DNA of 64,000 nt from Takakia lepidozioides. Lineage: Eukaryota > Streptophyta > Takakiopsida > Takakiales > Takakiaceae. Position 1 is the first letter of the stretch. Each line of letters opens with the position of its first letter. Below the pieces are notes generated by a model that was not told the origin of the DNA, ran no database searches, and saw only the letters and a program-made list of their open reading frames with translations. A program made the position numbers and the translations under genes. Below, piece after piece: positions 33,801 through 46,200 of the stretch. The stretch is taken from positions 59,934,756 through 59,998,755 of the forward strand of contig CM060731.1 in the NCBI GenBank assembly GCA_030704615.1, in the 5' to 3' direction.

Positions 33801-34246
33801 GATTGTTGACAAGTGGAACTGTTTCAGGGGATGGCACTGGTTTCCGCAAGGGCAACGAGGCTGCCAGTATATTCATCTTTTGTCAAAGAAGGCAACCTGA
33901 GTGATTTATATGCTAAGGGAGAAGCAATCTCAACACTGTCTAATGTACTGGGGCTCGGTGTTGGAATTCATCTTGCTTCTAACTTTGGTGCTTCCATCCA
34001 AGGAAAGGTATGTAGCTCTCTGCCTCTCTTCTTGTTGTTCCTGTTGGCAGTGTTCAAAAGAACCAACTGTAACTCCTCGAGGTCCTCATGAAACCTTTTC
34101 CAAACTTCTTTGCTCAGAGGCGATTTACTGTGTTGATGTGGCAGTTGTTATTGGCACCTCTGCTTTCAGCCATCCATTTGTACAAAGTCAGCCACGAGCA
34201 TGGCAGTGCTATGTGCATTGAGTGTATTGACAGGAGCTGCCCGCAT
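30900..34246 (+). pseudogene. ROOT UVB SENSITIVE (DUF647) gene, 3'-truncated copy B1
   Basis: Exons in order: about 30825/30900-31043 (EAADNVRREYTFTGP; assignment to the gene rests on duplication with copy B2), 32133-32263 (FLSRFFPLRYPH), 32402-32486 (SVAEGYLAYSQYRAVQHFAS), 33312-33405 (VLKDGMQHIGKLVCSSMGA), 33625-33722 (ADVMYDIGAGLEVVSPMCP), 33828-34007 (GMALVSARATRLPVYSSF through the KGEAIST motif), and the first 40 bp of the next exon, 34145-34184. All have AG/GT borders and phases that agree. These match the DUF647 core of the RUS4/RUS5 type; RUS proteins are plastid or membrane associated and act in early seedling growth, UV-B response and vitamin B6-related processes (family knowledge). 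The copy breaks at 34184, followed by a 62-bp inverted remainder of the same exon and then PPR sequence, so it cannot encode a full protein. The exon between 32486 and 33312 was not certainly identified. Confidence 0.85.
31442..32102. repeat. Intronic 660-bp segment, inverted relative to the other RUS copy
   Basis: Lies in the first intron of RUS copy B1. The same sequence occupies the same intron of copy B2 (40693-41337) but in reverse orientation, while the flanks (..ATGTGATG and TTGCCCAAAGATGAA..) are colinear. The segment has no terminal inverted repeats that I can see and no intact coding frame. Motifs in it (a GGGCCC..GTGGACATTACA block) recur at 28.95 and 36.0 kb, so it belongs to a dispersed repeat family, possibly solo-LTR-like. 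Confidence 0.8.
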
Positions 34247-34449
34247 AAAAGCTGGCCATTGTTTTTGGGCTCATCAGTACGCCATCTGGGACAACCATTC
34301 GCATCATCAAGAACCTCCGGATCTGTGGTGACTGTCACACTGCCACCAAGTTCATCTCCAAGATTGTTGGACGAGAAATCATCATAAGGGATGCCAATCG
34401 CTTTCATCAGTTCAAGAATGGGGTATGTTCTTGTGGGGATTACTGGTGA
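34247..34449 (+). pseudogene. PPR-DYW C-terminal tail, copy 2
   Basis: From AAAAGCTGGCCATTG to the TGA at 34447-34449 the sequence is almost identical to the last 67 codons of PPR gene 1 ([10 protein letters not shown] through CGDYW). It lacks all PPR motifs and the HSE part of the deaminase site, and is fused directly to a rearranged RUS exon. It is the 3' remnant of a PPR copy that was deleted together with the end of the RUS gene. Confidence 0.9.
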
Positions 34450-36500
34450 TGCTAAATGAAACAAGTGACAAATTGTCTACCCTTTTGCTGGGCATGAATA
34501 TGATGTTCTTGTGTGAATAATGAAGTATTTGTCTCAGAATCCTGAGGCTCTGAAGCAAAAGCCTGGTTCCAGTTGAGAGTTTCGGAAGTGGAAGCACAGA
34601 AGAAGCTTGTTAAAGGACTTGTGTGCTTAGGAGAGTGAAAGAGAATAATCGTTAGATTATGTTTTCAGTTACAAGCCATTCTAACTATGTAGAGACGGCG
34701 GGAATCAGGCCGAGCAAATGGTGATGATGCGAATGGCCAAGATCTTGGTGTGAGGCACTAATTATGCAGGCTCATGTTTCAGTGGAATCAGGACAGGCGC
34801 TTTCAACTTTCAAGAGTGGTAAGTGACTGAGATTGCTCATTTTGGAGCACCTACTGCTTTGCTATCACCTCAAACCAACCATGCTGGGGCAATGGCTGGG
34901 AACAGTGGCGGCATTCAAAAGATGTTGTCTCTCAACTAACTTCTCTCTGACATCTTTGGCATGTACGGTTTTGATCTTCGTCCTGTATGATACTGATCTG
35001 AGGGCAGATCTGTTAATCCGAAGTGGGGAGCATTTGTCCAAAAATGTTTTCTGAGTGTCTGAATCTGACGGCATGTAGAACTCCAGGGTCCACTAGGTCA
35101 CAGATTAAGTCACTGTTGAGAAGGTTGGAGGTGGTCATGTGCTGAAAGCAACCCAGTTGGGTCATGTATCTTTAGCACTGGTTTATCCTCTTTCCACATT
35201 CCAATCATGAATCTGCTCAGCTCCACCTTTGGCAATGACATCTCTCTTGAACTAGCAACCTCTGGCAATAAAGCAAGTGCACTTACGAGCTCGATAAAAG
35301 AAAGAACCTTTATGACATCCTTGGAAAGCTCAAAGAATACAAGAAAGAATGTGGGTCTCTCAACATGCAGCTCAAAAATAGCTAATCAACTAAAAGGATT
35401 CTCGAAGGTGAAGAGTTTCAGATGCAGTCATACTGCAAACATTTCTGGTAGTCAGGGAGAGACCCAAAGTGAGGAAAGAGATATTTATCACGTCTGTGGG
35501 ATTCCTAAAGGGCCAAAAGGAGTAGAACAACAAACAAAGAACCACAGAAGGATAATGTAGCCCACAGAGAGCCATAGAAGCACTCAAGAACTACTCACTG
35601 CTAAAGTTAGCTATGAAAGACTCTTGAGGGCAACATCGCCAAAACCGTCCGGGAGAGTGGGGTCTATCAACCCTCTATGATACGGAACCAACCCCAGAGA
35701 GCCTGTTTACAGCTGATGGCAATCCAGTCACAGATAATTGAGTTTGGTTTAAGAGCTGGCATGATGTCATGCTACAAGAGCAATGTTGAGTCTGACACTA
35801 TAGCTCCATATTCAACAATAAGTACCAATGTAGCCATGATTTAGCCCATCACACGGTCCTTTAAAAAAGACAATGAGAAAGTACGCAGTCTCTTGGTCCA
35901 TTTTCCCCTTGCAGTGACAACCACACATTCATGCCTTCATTTAATTCTCATCTTTGCAAGTCTGATACTGTTAATAACATTCTCAGTCTTTCCCCATGGG
36001 CCCCTGGCGGCCCCCTGTGGACATTCTCCTTATTCCTGTCTATCCAAGATAATCTTCCATTACGAGGATCAGACATGCTTAAGTTAGCAGCAGATCTGCA
36101 TGGGCCAGTGACTCTCTTAGACAATCCCTTGATCAATAGTTGTTTTTGGTCTGCTTGTGGGGGGGGGGGGCACTCTCTTTCCTGTTTCATGCTTTCTCTT
36201 TTCCCATAAGCTCTTTGAGTCATTATGAAGTATCATTTCATTTCCTTCTCCTCACAATGTCAAAAACTGTAGCTTGGGAGCTACAACCACACTGCTGGAA
36301 TCAAAATTGTGTTAGTTGACATGAATTCTCTGGATTGTACTCCGTGTGCACTAGCATATGCGAGTCAAATGTTCCACTCAATGATTATATTGCTCACATA
36401 TGCAATCGTTTATGCTGTGACTTGGCACCATTGCATTCTTGAAATGCAGACCACAGCACTGTAGCAACACTTAAGTTACCACTCAATGCTCCAGAGAATT
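34450..36500. repeat. Segmental duplication flank, copy A2
   Basis: Colinear with 22555-23687 for its first 1.1 kb and with 50594-52640 for its whole length. A2 and A3 share a 117-codon plus-strand frame (35207-35560 and 51351-51704) that is broken in A1. In another frame the same stretch reads like a coiled coil (NLYDILGKLKEYKKECGSLN), but neither is supported as a gene. A2 contains a run of ten or more G at about 36160. Confidence 0.85.
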
Positions 36501-36542
36501 AGACCAGTAATACTAGATGTCAATCTTGCACTGAACTGTGAT

Positions 36543-36785
36543 AGCCCCTGATTTTCAGTCAAATCGGACTTTCAGCCTTGATCCTATGGTGTTTCTTGCT
36601 AGCAAGAAATGACACTTTCATTTACTGGGCGTATACCTCTGTTCAAGAAGCCAAAATAGTGTGCCATGGAAATCAATCTTTCCCAGGTAACGGTCCATCC
36701 AGCCAGCATCTGCACGCGCAATCAGATCATCCACAGGGGCACTCGGAATGCTCTTGTGACCCAGAAGCTGGATAGCCGAGTGCTA
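36543..36785. repeat. Dispersed repeat C, copy 2 (exon-like)
   Basis: Second copy of the repeat at 30363-30515. The minus strand reads SAIQLLGHKSIPSAPVDDL and then IARADAGWMDRYLG, cleaner than copy 1, which suggests a real exon origin. I do not recognise the family. Confidence 0.5.
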
Positions 36786-36789
36786 CCTA

Positions 36790-39535
36790 GTCCTTGTTGG
36801 CAGCTTGGGGCCATCCACATTATCCCATATCGATTGCGCGTATCTCAACGTCCAGAACAGTATAAGTTGAAGAGGCCGTTACGAGGAAGTTTTCAAAAAG
36901 GGTCGGTTGGTTAAATATACCATGCATACCTTCGGACACGTGCTGTATGGATATCAAGACATATGGCCGGCACAATTAATGGGCTCCAATAGGGTTGGCT
37001 GTACAGGCGACCCTTCCAACACCTCAACTTGGATGACTGGTGAACGAGGGTACCGTTAGATGGATGGATGAAGTGCACGTGCGATTTATGGTGCCAGTGT
37101 ACTTGTGAGGGTAGTCTTTCGATTATCCTCAATTTGAAGCCTGAGTTGCGGCCAAGTTAGGAGGAGGAGACGATCGCTGGGAGCTATGGCCTCACTCATG
37201 AACTCCTGGGAGCTATGGCCTCACTCATGAACTCCAGACAATGGACGCCATCTCAATCCACGCCATGACCTTGCTCTAATGTGCAGGTGGGTTACCGCAG
37301 GTGTGAACAAGTAATTCCCCGCACCTCCGCCCACAGGGTTCAATGCGCAGCACAGCGCCCATCGGCTGCTATACCAAGTTGTGGGTTGTTCTCATCTTCT
37401 CGCATGCAGCCTGGAATTCTAGTCAAGGCTTTTCAACCAATTTGTTAACAATCTCGAGCAAAATGTAGTTCTTCCAACCTCTCGGTCTTGTGAATTGGCT
37501 CACACTGTTTTCTGTGATTGGTCTTATTGGTTTGGTTTTTTTCCACTCAGTTGTCCGTTCCCCTTTTTCCTTGCCCGGAATCTATCCTCGTTTTTGAGAA
37601 CTTTCCTTATCCTAAAAATTCCTTCCACCCTTAGTACAGCCGCCCATTTCAGCTGTCAAACGTGGTGACGAGTGTCTGTGTGGATGGTTCAGCTCGCAGA
37701 AGAGAAAGCAAGAGGAAGACGAAAGGAGAGAAGGGAAAGGTGGTGGAAGAGGAAGTGTACAACATTGATGGTGGTTGGAAGGTTAATTATGACTCCACAG
37801 AAGAGGTTAACCTCTACGCAGTGGTTGTAAGCCTTTTGCAGGGGTTTTTGACAGGCATCACTATAAATTTTTCCGTTTAATAAAAACCTCTCTTGAGGGG
37901 TTTCTTATGAGCACCTTGACACCAGCAGCCATGGATATGTTCATTGCTGCTGTATGGGCTTAGAGTCTGAACCTTGAGTAGAAGCTATATGGTGCCCAAC
38001 AAGCTCCATTTTTTCATGAAGCTCACAAAACGAATCTGAAAATACACACCTATACAAACTTGGTGCACCTGCAGTTCTACTGCACATCCCTTGGCTTTAG
38101 GGCGCCTCGTTGCTGCCCTTCTAGCCCCGCTCTTGTCACTCCAAGAACCCTTATACTGCTGAGTTTTCAGATTGAAACTCCAACTCAGCACATGCTTCAC
38201 AAGTGCACTGATTTGCACACAAGAGGGACCAGCCCCCTCTCTTCACTCATACCTCTTCATGAGCTTGGAGCTGAAGCTCCCAACGGGTTGCGATGCATCC
38301 CCTCGCAGCTCCACCATTCGGCTGCTCTTTATCTATCCACAACAACTAGTTTCAGGCAGAAATACCTGGAGCTGATCATATCATCTCCAACCTGCAACAT
38401 GCTAGCTTCCCATGCGCAGCCTACATTTTTGCAGCTCCTTAACTCGGCCTGCAACTGAAGCAAACGACCACCAGTTCGCCCATTCGTGGCCAGCATCTCC
38501 TCCACTTCACACTAGAAGCCCAAACTTGGTTGCCATAACGTTGAGCTATGCAACATCGCTCTTCAACATAGGCTATCTGCCTCTCTATCCATTGCAAACC
38601 TGCAACCTGTTCGCCTTTGCACTCTATCCGCTTTGGATAAGCTCACGCACGGATCCCTGCACTCTAGGCTGAACCGCTTATCATAATTTGAAAACACAAG
38701 TGCTACAACTAACTTGAACCTGACACTCACAGACTCGAGCTGATCTTTCTCGAGTGATAAGGAAAGGAATGATACAAGCATATAATAAGCTCTCTCAAAC
38801 TCACACACTTACGCATGAAAACATCACTCATATATTAAGTCTATGGGGAATCCACACTACGGCGCCATAGCTAGACGCGGTGAGGCTGAACTTGAGAAAG
38901 ATGAGCCCACCGCGATCTGCCGTGAAGATAACAACGTCATGTGCCCAAACATGTATTGGTCCCTGGATTGACACTTGGATCAATCCCAAATGTCAATATA
39001 TAAAAGCTAGCTATTTCCTAGCTAACTTCACACCAGTGGTAAAATAACTTGACAGCTTTCTTCTTGCAAACCCTGCAACACCTTGTAACTTAAGAGCTAT
39101 CTATCAAGCTCTCTTCCACACATAAGTGCTAACTATGCTAACACCTTGCACTCATAGATGTAAGCAGGTTTTCTTCTAGTGATACGGAAATGGTGAAAAG
39201 AGGAGAAACCACTCTATCACGTTATATAAGTCAAGCCAATGGCACATTTGCTAAACGACTCCACCATACAGACCTCACCCATTCTCCATCTCAAGTACTA
39301 GAGCTATGGCGGCGAGAGAGGCCTCGGGAGGCTCGACTAGAAGAAGACGAGCCTGCCTACGTCTCAGGTGGAGATAACCTCCCCACGTCCCAAGTGAGGT
39401 TTGCCACCTCACTTGGCACATGGAACCAAATGAAGTTCCAATGCCAACAAAATACAAATATAAATGTATAATGTCCTAATTAGTTAGAAATAACTAATTC
39501 TAACTAATCACAAACAAAACCATGACAATTATTTA
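36790..39535. other. Unassigned region
   Basis: No gene recognised. A 29-bp unit (CTGGGAGCTATGGCCTCACT...) is repeated in tandem at 37177-37234. A lysine- and glutamate-rich plus-strand frame of 72 codons (37662-37880) and pyrimidine-rich frames at 38.0-38.7 kb carry no motifs. Between 38.7 and 39.2 kb the sequence is CT/CA-rich with many short direct repeats and may be old retroelement DNA. Confidence 0.3.
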
Positions 39536-39539
39536 AAAT

Positions 39540-40060
39540 GGCCAGCCCCATACCAGGTGCTCCCATTTCTCCACAAAAAAATATTTTGTAATTCTTTTAA
39601 GCATAGAGTGTTTATTATTTAGCTAGCTACCCATACCAACTGCCCTCATTCAATTCCGACGTCGTGAGCGGAAATGGCGCCCACCCTTGCAATTAACATG
39701 AAAGTTGCCAACATAGTGCTTTGACAAAATATATAGGCCCATACCAAGTGCTCCCATTTTAGCACACAAAATGTTTTTTTTACTTATTTCAATTAGAGAG
39801 TGTTCATTATCAAGGTGGCTACCCATACCAACTTGTCTCATTGGATTCCGACATCCGGAGGGAAAATGGCGGTCACCCTTGCAATGAACATGGAAGTGGC
39901 CAACATAGTGCTTTAACAAAATGCACAGCCCTATACCATGTGCTCCCATTTTGGCACACAATTTTCTTTTGTACTTCTTTCAATCAGAGAGTATTCATTA
40001 TCAAGCTACCTACCCGTACCAATTTGTCTCATTGGATTCCGACATCATGAGGAAAAATGG
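39540..40060. repeat. 191-bp tandem repeat, about 2.7 copies
   Basis: The landmark TGCTCCCATTT recurs at 39558, 39749 and 39941 (periods 191 and 192). Other landmarks repeat in register: ATTCCGACATC, GGAAAATGGC, CACCCTTGCAAT, ACATAGTGCTTT, AGAGTNTTCATTATC. Non-coding. It ends about 180 bp before the truncated start of RUS copy B2. Confidence 0.85.
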
Positions 40061-40240
40061 CAATAGCAATGGCAAGAGCATAGGGAGAATGAGAATCTTC
40101 ATCGAGCATTTGCAAAAATGAGCTTGGCAAACTCTCATCACCTATCTTGAGCACTTCCTCTTAATGGCAACCTCACACTTGTATGTAACAAGCACCTCCA
40201 AAAATTGATCCAAGCTTCTCCTCCAAAAATTGATCCAAGC

Positions 40241-43200
40241 TGCTGGATTGAAGCGGCTGACAATGTGCGGCGGGAATATACATTCACTGGTCCACAATCA
40301 GTCAGTCCTCTCCAGGTAAGGCCGTTCTATGAACTTTTGATGAGAGATTGGGCCTCAGACTTTTAAGAATATATCATTAGGTGCCGCTCCCATCCAAGCG
40401 CACTTATTTTGATGGAAAACTCAGCACTCGCAGTCACGAAAGTAGATTCGTTCTTTTCCTTCCAAGAGGTATCCTGCTGATTTGAATTCCATATCTAATG
40501 TATGATTTCCTTACATCTATGGCTAATTTGCCTGTTACTAAAACAACTCAAATGGTAATGTTAATGGTAATGTTCTGCCGGACTGTCATCAGTACTCTTT
40601 TAATGACTTTAAACCCTGTTGAACCCTGCACCTAATTTGCACCTGGCTGGGTTTATCGTTTCTCTTGTGGTTTAGCAGTTTTCCATGTGATGCACTTCGA
40701 GTGTGGTTTCTTCTTGTTCTACTATGTCTTGTGGGCCCTTATGGGACCCTGTGGACATTACAAAGTTCTTCCTTCCTTTCCTTCTTCTCTGACTTTCTGT
40801 CTCAGACCCTCTGATCTTCTCATGCACATCTTCTTTTTCCTCTCTGGCCAGGTATCTAGAGCTACGGTATTTTTGCTATGCATTCTTGTCCCACAGCTCT
40901 TACAGTTTCAAAGGACAATATAAAGTTTGACTGTTTATTTCTTTCTCTCAGTTACAGCAAGCACTCAGTTACAGCTCTTTGCGACTGATTGTGCAACCAC
41001 AGTCGTATCACATCTGTGTCTACTACATTTGCACTGCTGAGATCAACTTCATTCTATAATGTCAGTGCCAGCATGAACCGTCTCGCCTCAGAATCAAACC
41101 ACCATTTTTGCAAGGCTGACACGCAGCCTTCTGAAACCTGTGACACTCGTGGACGGCCATGACTCAGCTGTACAAATTGATAGTTACAACAATGTAAGAC
41201 CGTAACTACGTAGTTATTTCCGTGCATGAGCATGAACATTCACAGGAGACCAAAAAAATGCACGCCTGACTCCTTCTATGTGCTGGGCGTAGTATCAAAA
41301 TTTATCAGACAACATCATAATCCAGTAAACTCTTGACATTGCCCAAAGATGAACTACCTGACACAGGTAAAGGAGAGCTTTAACGTTTCAAACTTCTGTA
41401 CTGTGCAGGCAAGGTTGCTGAGGGATACAAGATTGCCTGTGCAAAAGGTGGTGGACAGCTTCTTGAGTCGGTTTTTCCCCCTCAGATACCCCCATAGGTA
41501 TGATTCACGTTACTTGTTTGCCCCCCCCCCCTTCCCTAAAAGACTTTTTAGACTCTGGGTGATCCTGCTGGGTCTTGATTTTCTGGGTGGTTGGCCAAAG
41601 TGGAACTAGTTTTACATGAAGCTGAGGTAAAGCTGTTTGGCTGGGTGGAAGTGTGGCGGAGGGATATTTGGCATACAGTCAGTATCGCGCTGTGCAGCAT
41701 TTTGCCAGTGCTGCTCTCTCAGTTCTTTCTACTCAGGTCTCTGCAACCTCTTAGGTAGTCATCAAAAGATCACTTGGTGTTTCCCTGACAGTCTATGACT
41801 CTATGCAATTTTCACTTGGACTACCACTCTCGTACAGGCGATTATACTATCATTCACTCGGGAGGTTGGAAACCCGTCAAGGCATTCCATTAGGGGGCCT
41901 TGTGTTTACCATGGCGCATGTGCATGCCCTTACATCGTCTGCACAAGCATGTTTTTCTTGTCTATCCCCTTCCATGGGACTCTTTGGTCTGGCAGACCAT
42001 TGCTCAAACCACGTGTACTTTTCACATGTAACATCAATGTGTAAGATTGTACTCATAAGACGTTGTTTGCCGTAGCCTTGTGGCCATTGACCCCGCGCCC
42101 AGTTTGAGCGGGAACAAAAGGGATAGAACCTACCTCTGTCAGGGGCTAACGTTGGTAGTAAGACTTGCCTTGATATATAGAATTAATCCGGGTTTTCCAG
42201 ATATCCTCTAGAAATCCCTTCACACAAGCATCAATCTGCTGTGTGTGATTTGCCCAAAAACTAGGCCTCAGGAGGGCCTGGGCTTTCGGCTCAGCCTCGA
42301 GACTTTCAAAGTTGGTAAACAGGGGTACAGGCACAATTCCCTTGATAGATTTGAAGAGAGCGTCTCTTTGGTGAGAGAACCCTGGACAGTGTATCAGAAA
42401 ATGAATACTGTCTTCAGATTGCCCACACAACGGGCAATTGCACTCTCCCTTTCCTCTCTGCTTCTGTTTGCTGTTCAAAGGTAGGCTCCTGCCCTGAGTT
42501 TAAATTTCAGTCTAGTGCCGAGAGTGGGTAGACCCTTGAGGTCATTCAAGATGTCCTCCCCCATGTCACTGACTGGAAACAAGTTCAGGGAAGTTTTCTG
42601 CCTAACTTCATTTTCATCAGACAATCTCATGGCAACAGACATGGCTTCGGACACTACAGCCTCTAAGTCAGATTTATCCAGCAGGGTCAAGACTTGCGGA
42701 TCCAGGTCCAGGTCCTTGAGAATCTCTTCTACTCTCTTCTGCCAGGACTTAGCCTGTTTGACAGTGCGGTCCTGTTTCCAAGATATAGAGTCGATTAACT
42801 TAGGATATCTGGTGTTGGGCATATGTTGCAGCTGACCCCACCATCTGACCTTGAATTCATCTCGTCGGGAGCTTAAGGACGGAATGCCAAACTCACCCCG
42901 AACAGCCACACTGGCTGTTTTGGAGCATGCTGACATACACTCCTTAAGCACCCCCACTTGAATGGATTCTAGAGACTTAGCCTGGTTGGAGTTATCAACC
43001 CATATAGCAGATCCATACTCCAAGGCAGGTCTAATAACGCGGCAAAGCATGGTTTTCTTAACCTCAGAGTTGACCCCTCTGCAGTGGAAAAATTTAGTGA
43101 GCCCCAGAGCTTTGCCCTTGCCAGTTTGAATAACTTTCCGGATTGTATACAATTGGAGGAAAACTCAACGCCCAGGTAAGTGTATGAAGGGAGGACCGGG

Positions 43201-46200
43201 ATCTCTTGGCTACCCCACTGCCACTTAAGATCACTTCCTCCCTCTCCTCTGTCGTTGAATGCTACCACTGCACATTTGCTGACATTAGCCTCTAGCCCCC
43301 AAAGATCAAAGTATCTCTTCGCGCAATCTATCAACTCCTGGAGATTGGTTGGAGTCTCCCCTATGCCTGCAAAGTCATCCGCAAACATAAGGGCTGGTAT
43401 GGTGGTATCACCCACCCTTAACCCAAATCCCTCACTTTCCACATCCTCGAGGAGTTGATTGATAAAAACATTGAAGAGCAGAGGGGAGAGAGTACATCCT
43501 TGAGCTACACCTTGGTCTATGTCAAAGAAGTTGGACTTCTGTCCGTTAACAGTGACACAGCTTTTGGTGTGAGCATACAAGTTGTGGACAACTCTCCACA
43601 TCTTTCCCTTGATCCCACAAGACCAGAGGTGGAACCATAGGCCATCTCTCCACACTGTGTCATAAGCCTTTTTGACATCCAGGAAAAAAACGTAAGTGGG
43701 TTTCCCTTCTTTTTTCCTTCCCTGGATAATCTGGCTTAGTTTCGCCGAAAGCCAGCATGGCCTTCGTGGAAACAACCTCTAGACTCCAGATCAACCTCGA
43801 GACGAGTACTTATAACTCTGCAGAGTGTTGCCAACAGCATTGAGGAGCGTGATGCCACGGTAGTTCCCCGGTTCTTCTCCGTCACCCTTCTTGTATAGAT
43901 TGACAATGACCCCCTGTCGCCAGCGAAAGGGGATCATTTCAGTCTTCCAGATAAGGTTAAAGAGGAGAACTAGGGCCTCTATCATGGGATCGCCACCGTG
44001 CTTGATAAGCTCATTGACAATACCATCAGGTCCACCAGCTTTATATATGTTCAATTGCTTCCACAATCTCAGAAGAACTAATGGGAGCGTTATAAGCCAT
44101 TGAAATATACTCCAGTTCATCAGGGCTGTTTTGAATCATAGGAACAGTTTTTCCAACTGTGTCCCTCCATTCAGCAGAAGACCCCTCACTGTTAGACCTA
44201 GAAGTTCTGCCAAGGATACTGTAGTGATTTTCAAAGGTTTTGACAATGTCAACCGATGAAGTCACCACTACACCTTTAGTAGTCTTCAGCGCTTGTACTT
44301 GCTGACCGTTTTTAGGCTTGTACAAACGTTGAAGGGCCAACCAGAATTTCTTGTCATTACCACCATGGTGGTTTGAGTTTATTTCACTGTATAACTTGTC
44401 CCAGTATAATTTCTTCTGAGACCTAACAAGCTGATTGATATCCTTACGGAGCTGGTAGTACCTCGCCCACAATTCTCTGTTGGTTTTCAAATTGCAGCAC
44501 TCTTTATAAAGGGCTCGTCTCTCAGCTATCTTGAGTTTGATCTCATTGGTCCACCAATTAACAGCTCTACCGCAGACGATTAGTTTCCTCCCAATGATCT
44601 TGTCAGCCACGGAGGAAACGAAACTCTCCCAAGAGTCCACTGCTCTTTCAACTTCATTTCTTGCGTTGTCAGAGTGAGACTGAAGTTCTTGGAGCGATTG
44701 GACAAAATGAGGGAGAGCCTCTTGCAAGGCCTGGACGTACTCAGCCTTGACCTCCTCATTATGGAATTTTTCTATGCGCCACTTCCGAATCGAACGTTTC
44801 ACAGATCTCTTGGTGTTGGGAAAACACCTTTTGATCTCAGTCCAAACCAGGAAGTGGTCAGAGGTACCAATATCAGTTCTGTCGATCAACACATTGGCAC
44901 ACTGGGGAAACAAATTTTTGTCCATTATGATATAGTCCACAATGGAACGTTCCCCAGTTTGGGATTTCTCACGAGTCCACTGCACTTGGTCACCTCTTGT
45001 CCTGTTATTCAAGGTCAAAAGCTGAAGCTCTTCCAGACAGTTAATTAACCGTCTGCCATTAGAATTCAGCTCGTCCTCACCAAAAGGCCCAATGATATCA
45101 TCCTGATGGAGCCCTTTGCCCACCCGGGCATTGAAGTCACCCAATAGCACTACCTGACCTTTGGCAAGGAACGCAGCACAGTCCAGCTTTACATCTTCGA
45201 AGGCTTTGTCTGCGTCAGCACTAAGGGTCCCCTCTGTGGGCATGTAAACACAACCCACAAAGAGGTCCTTCGTACTCATGCCGCCCTTCAGATTCAGTTT
45301 TAGCCAGATACTATGCTCGTACCTCAAACCCTTGTTGATAATTTCACAATTATCAAACAAGAAATCACGGACAAAGAATCCAACCCCTTTTTGACCGCGT
45401 TTGGCAGAGGCTGCCTTGAGAGTACACATCCTACCTGCCCATTTATAACCATTGACATCTCCAACCAGTTTATCCGACGTTTCCCATGTTTCTTGCCCAG
45501 CACAGATATGAATATCATTAGTCCGAAGGACTTGTCCCACTTCGAGTTGTTTCCTTTGGTTAGTAAGCCCTGAGAAGTTGAAAGTGGCAAGCCGCAAGCC
45601 AGCCCTTTGCATGTGAATTGTTTGTCATCTAGGTAGCTTGTGATTGCTCCTGGACGGCCAACCATTCTGCAAAGGGGGGACAGTTACCCCATGTGTAGAT
45701 TTTGCTCGTCTTGTGTAAACTTTGAGAATTGGTAAACCATTCAGGGTACCAAATCCTTCAGTTACACGACGCACAGGCTCCGCACATTTAGGGGCATATT
45801 GTCCGTCAGACTGCTTGGGGACAATTACCCCGTGTATAGATTTTGCTCGTCTTGTGTAGACTTTGAGGATTGGTAAACCATTTAGAGTACCAAATCCTTC
45901 AGTTACACGACGTTCAGGCTCTGCACACTTAGGGACAGATTGTCCATCTATGGCTTGGGGACAATTACCCCGTGTATAGAATTTGTTCGTCTTGTGTAAA
46001 CCTTGAGGATTGGTAAACCATTCAGAGTACCAAATCCTTCAGATTCAGGACGTTCAGGTTCTGTACACTTAGGGGCATCTTGTCCTTCTGGCTGTTTGGA
46101 TTCAACCTCATCCAGAGCATCAAACCGATTAGAAACTCTCAAGTTGAAGTCCTTGCCCTTGGTTGCCTTCCGAGAGCGCCCCATTGAATCACCAATGTCT

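Noticed and set aside
35207-35560. 117-codon frame shared by flanks A2 and A3
   Set aside because: Shared openness reflects recent duplication; the frame is broken in A1 and has no recognised domain.
39540-40060. CRISPR-like array
   Set aside because: The 191-bp units are full tandem repeats without short repeats and unique spacers, in a plant nuclear context.
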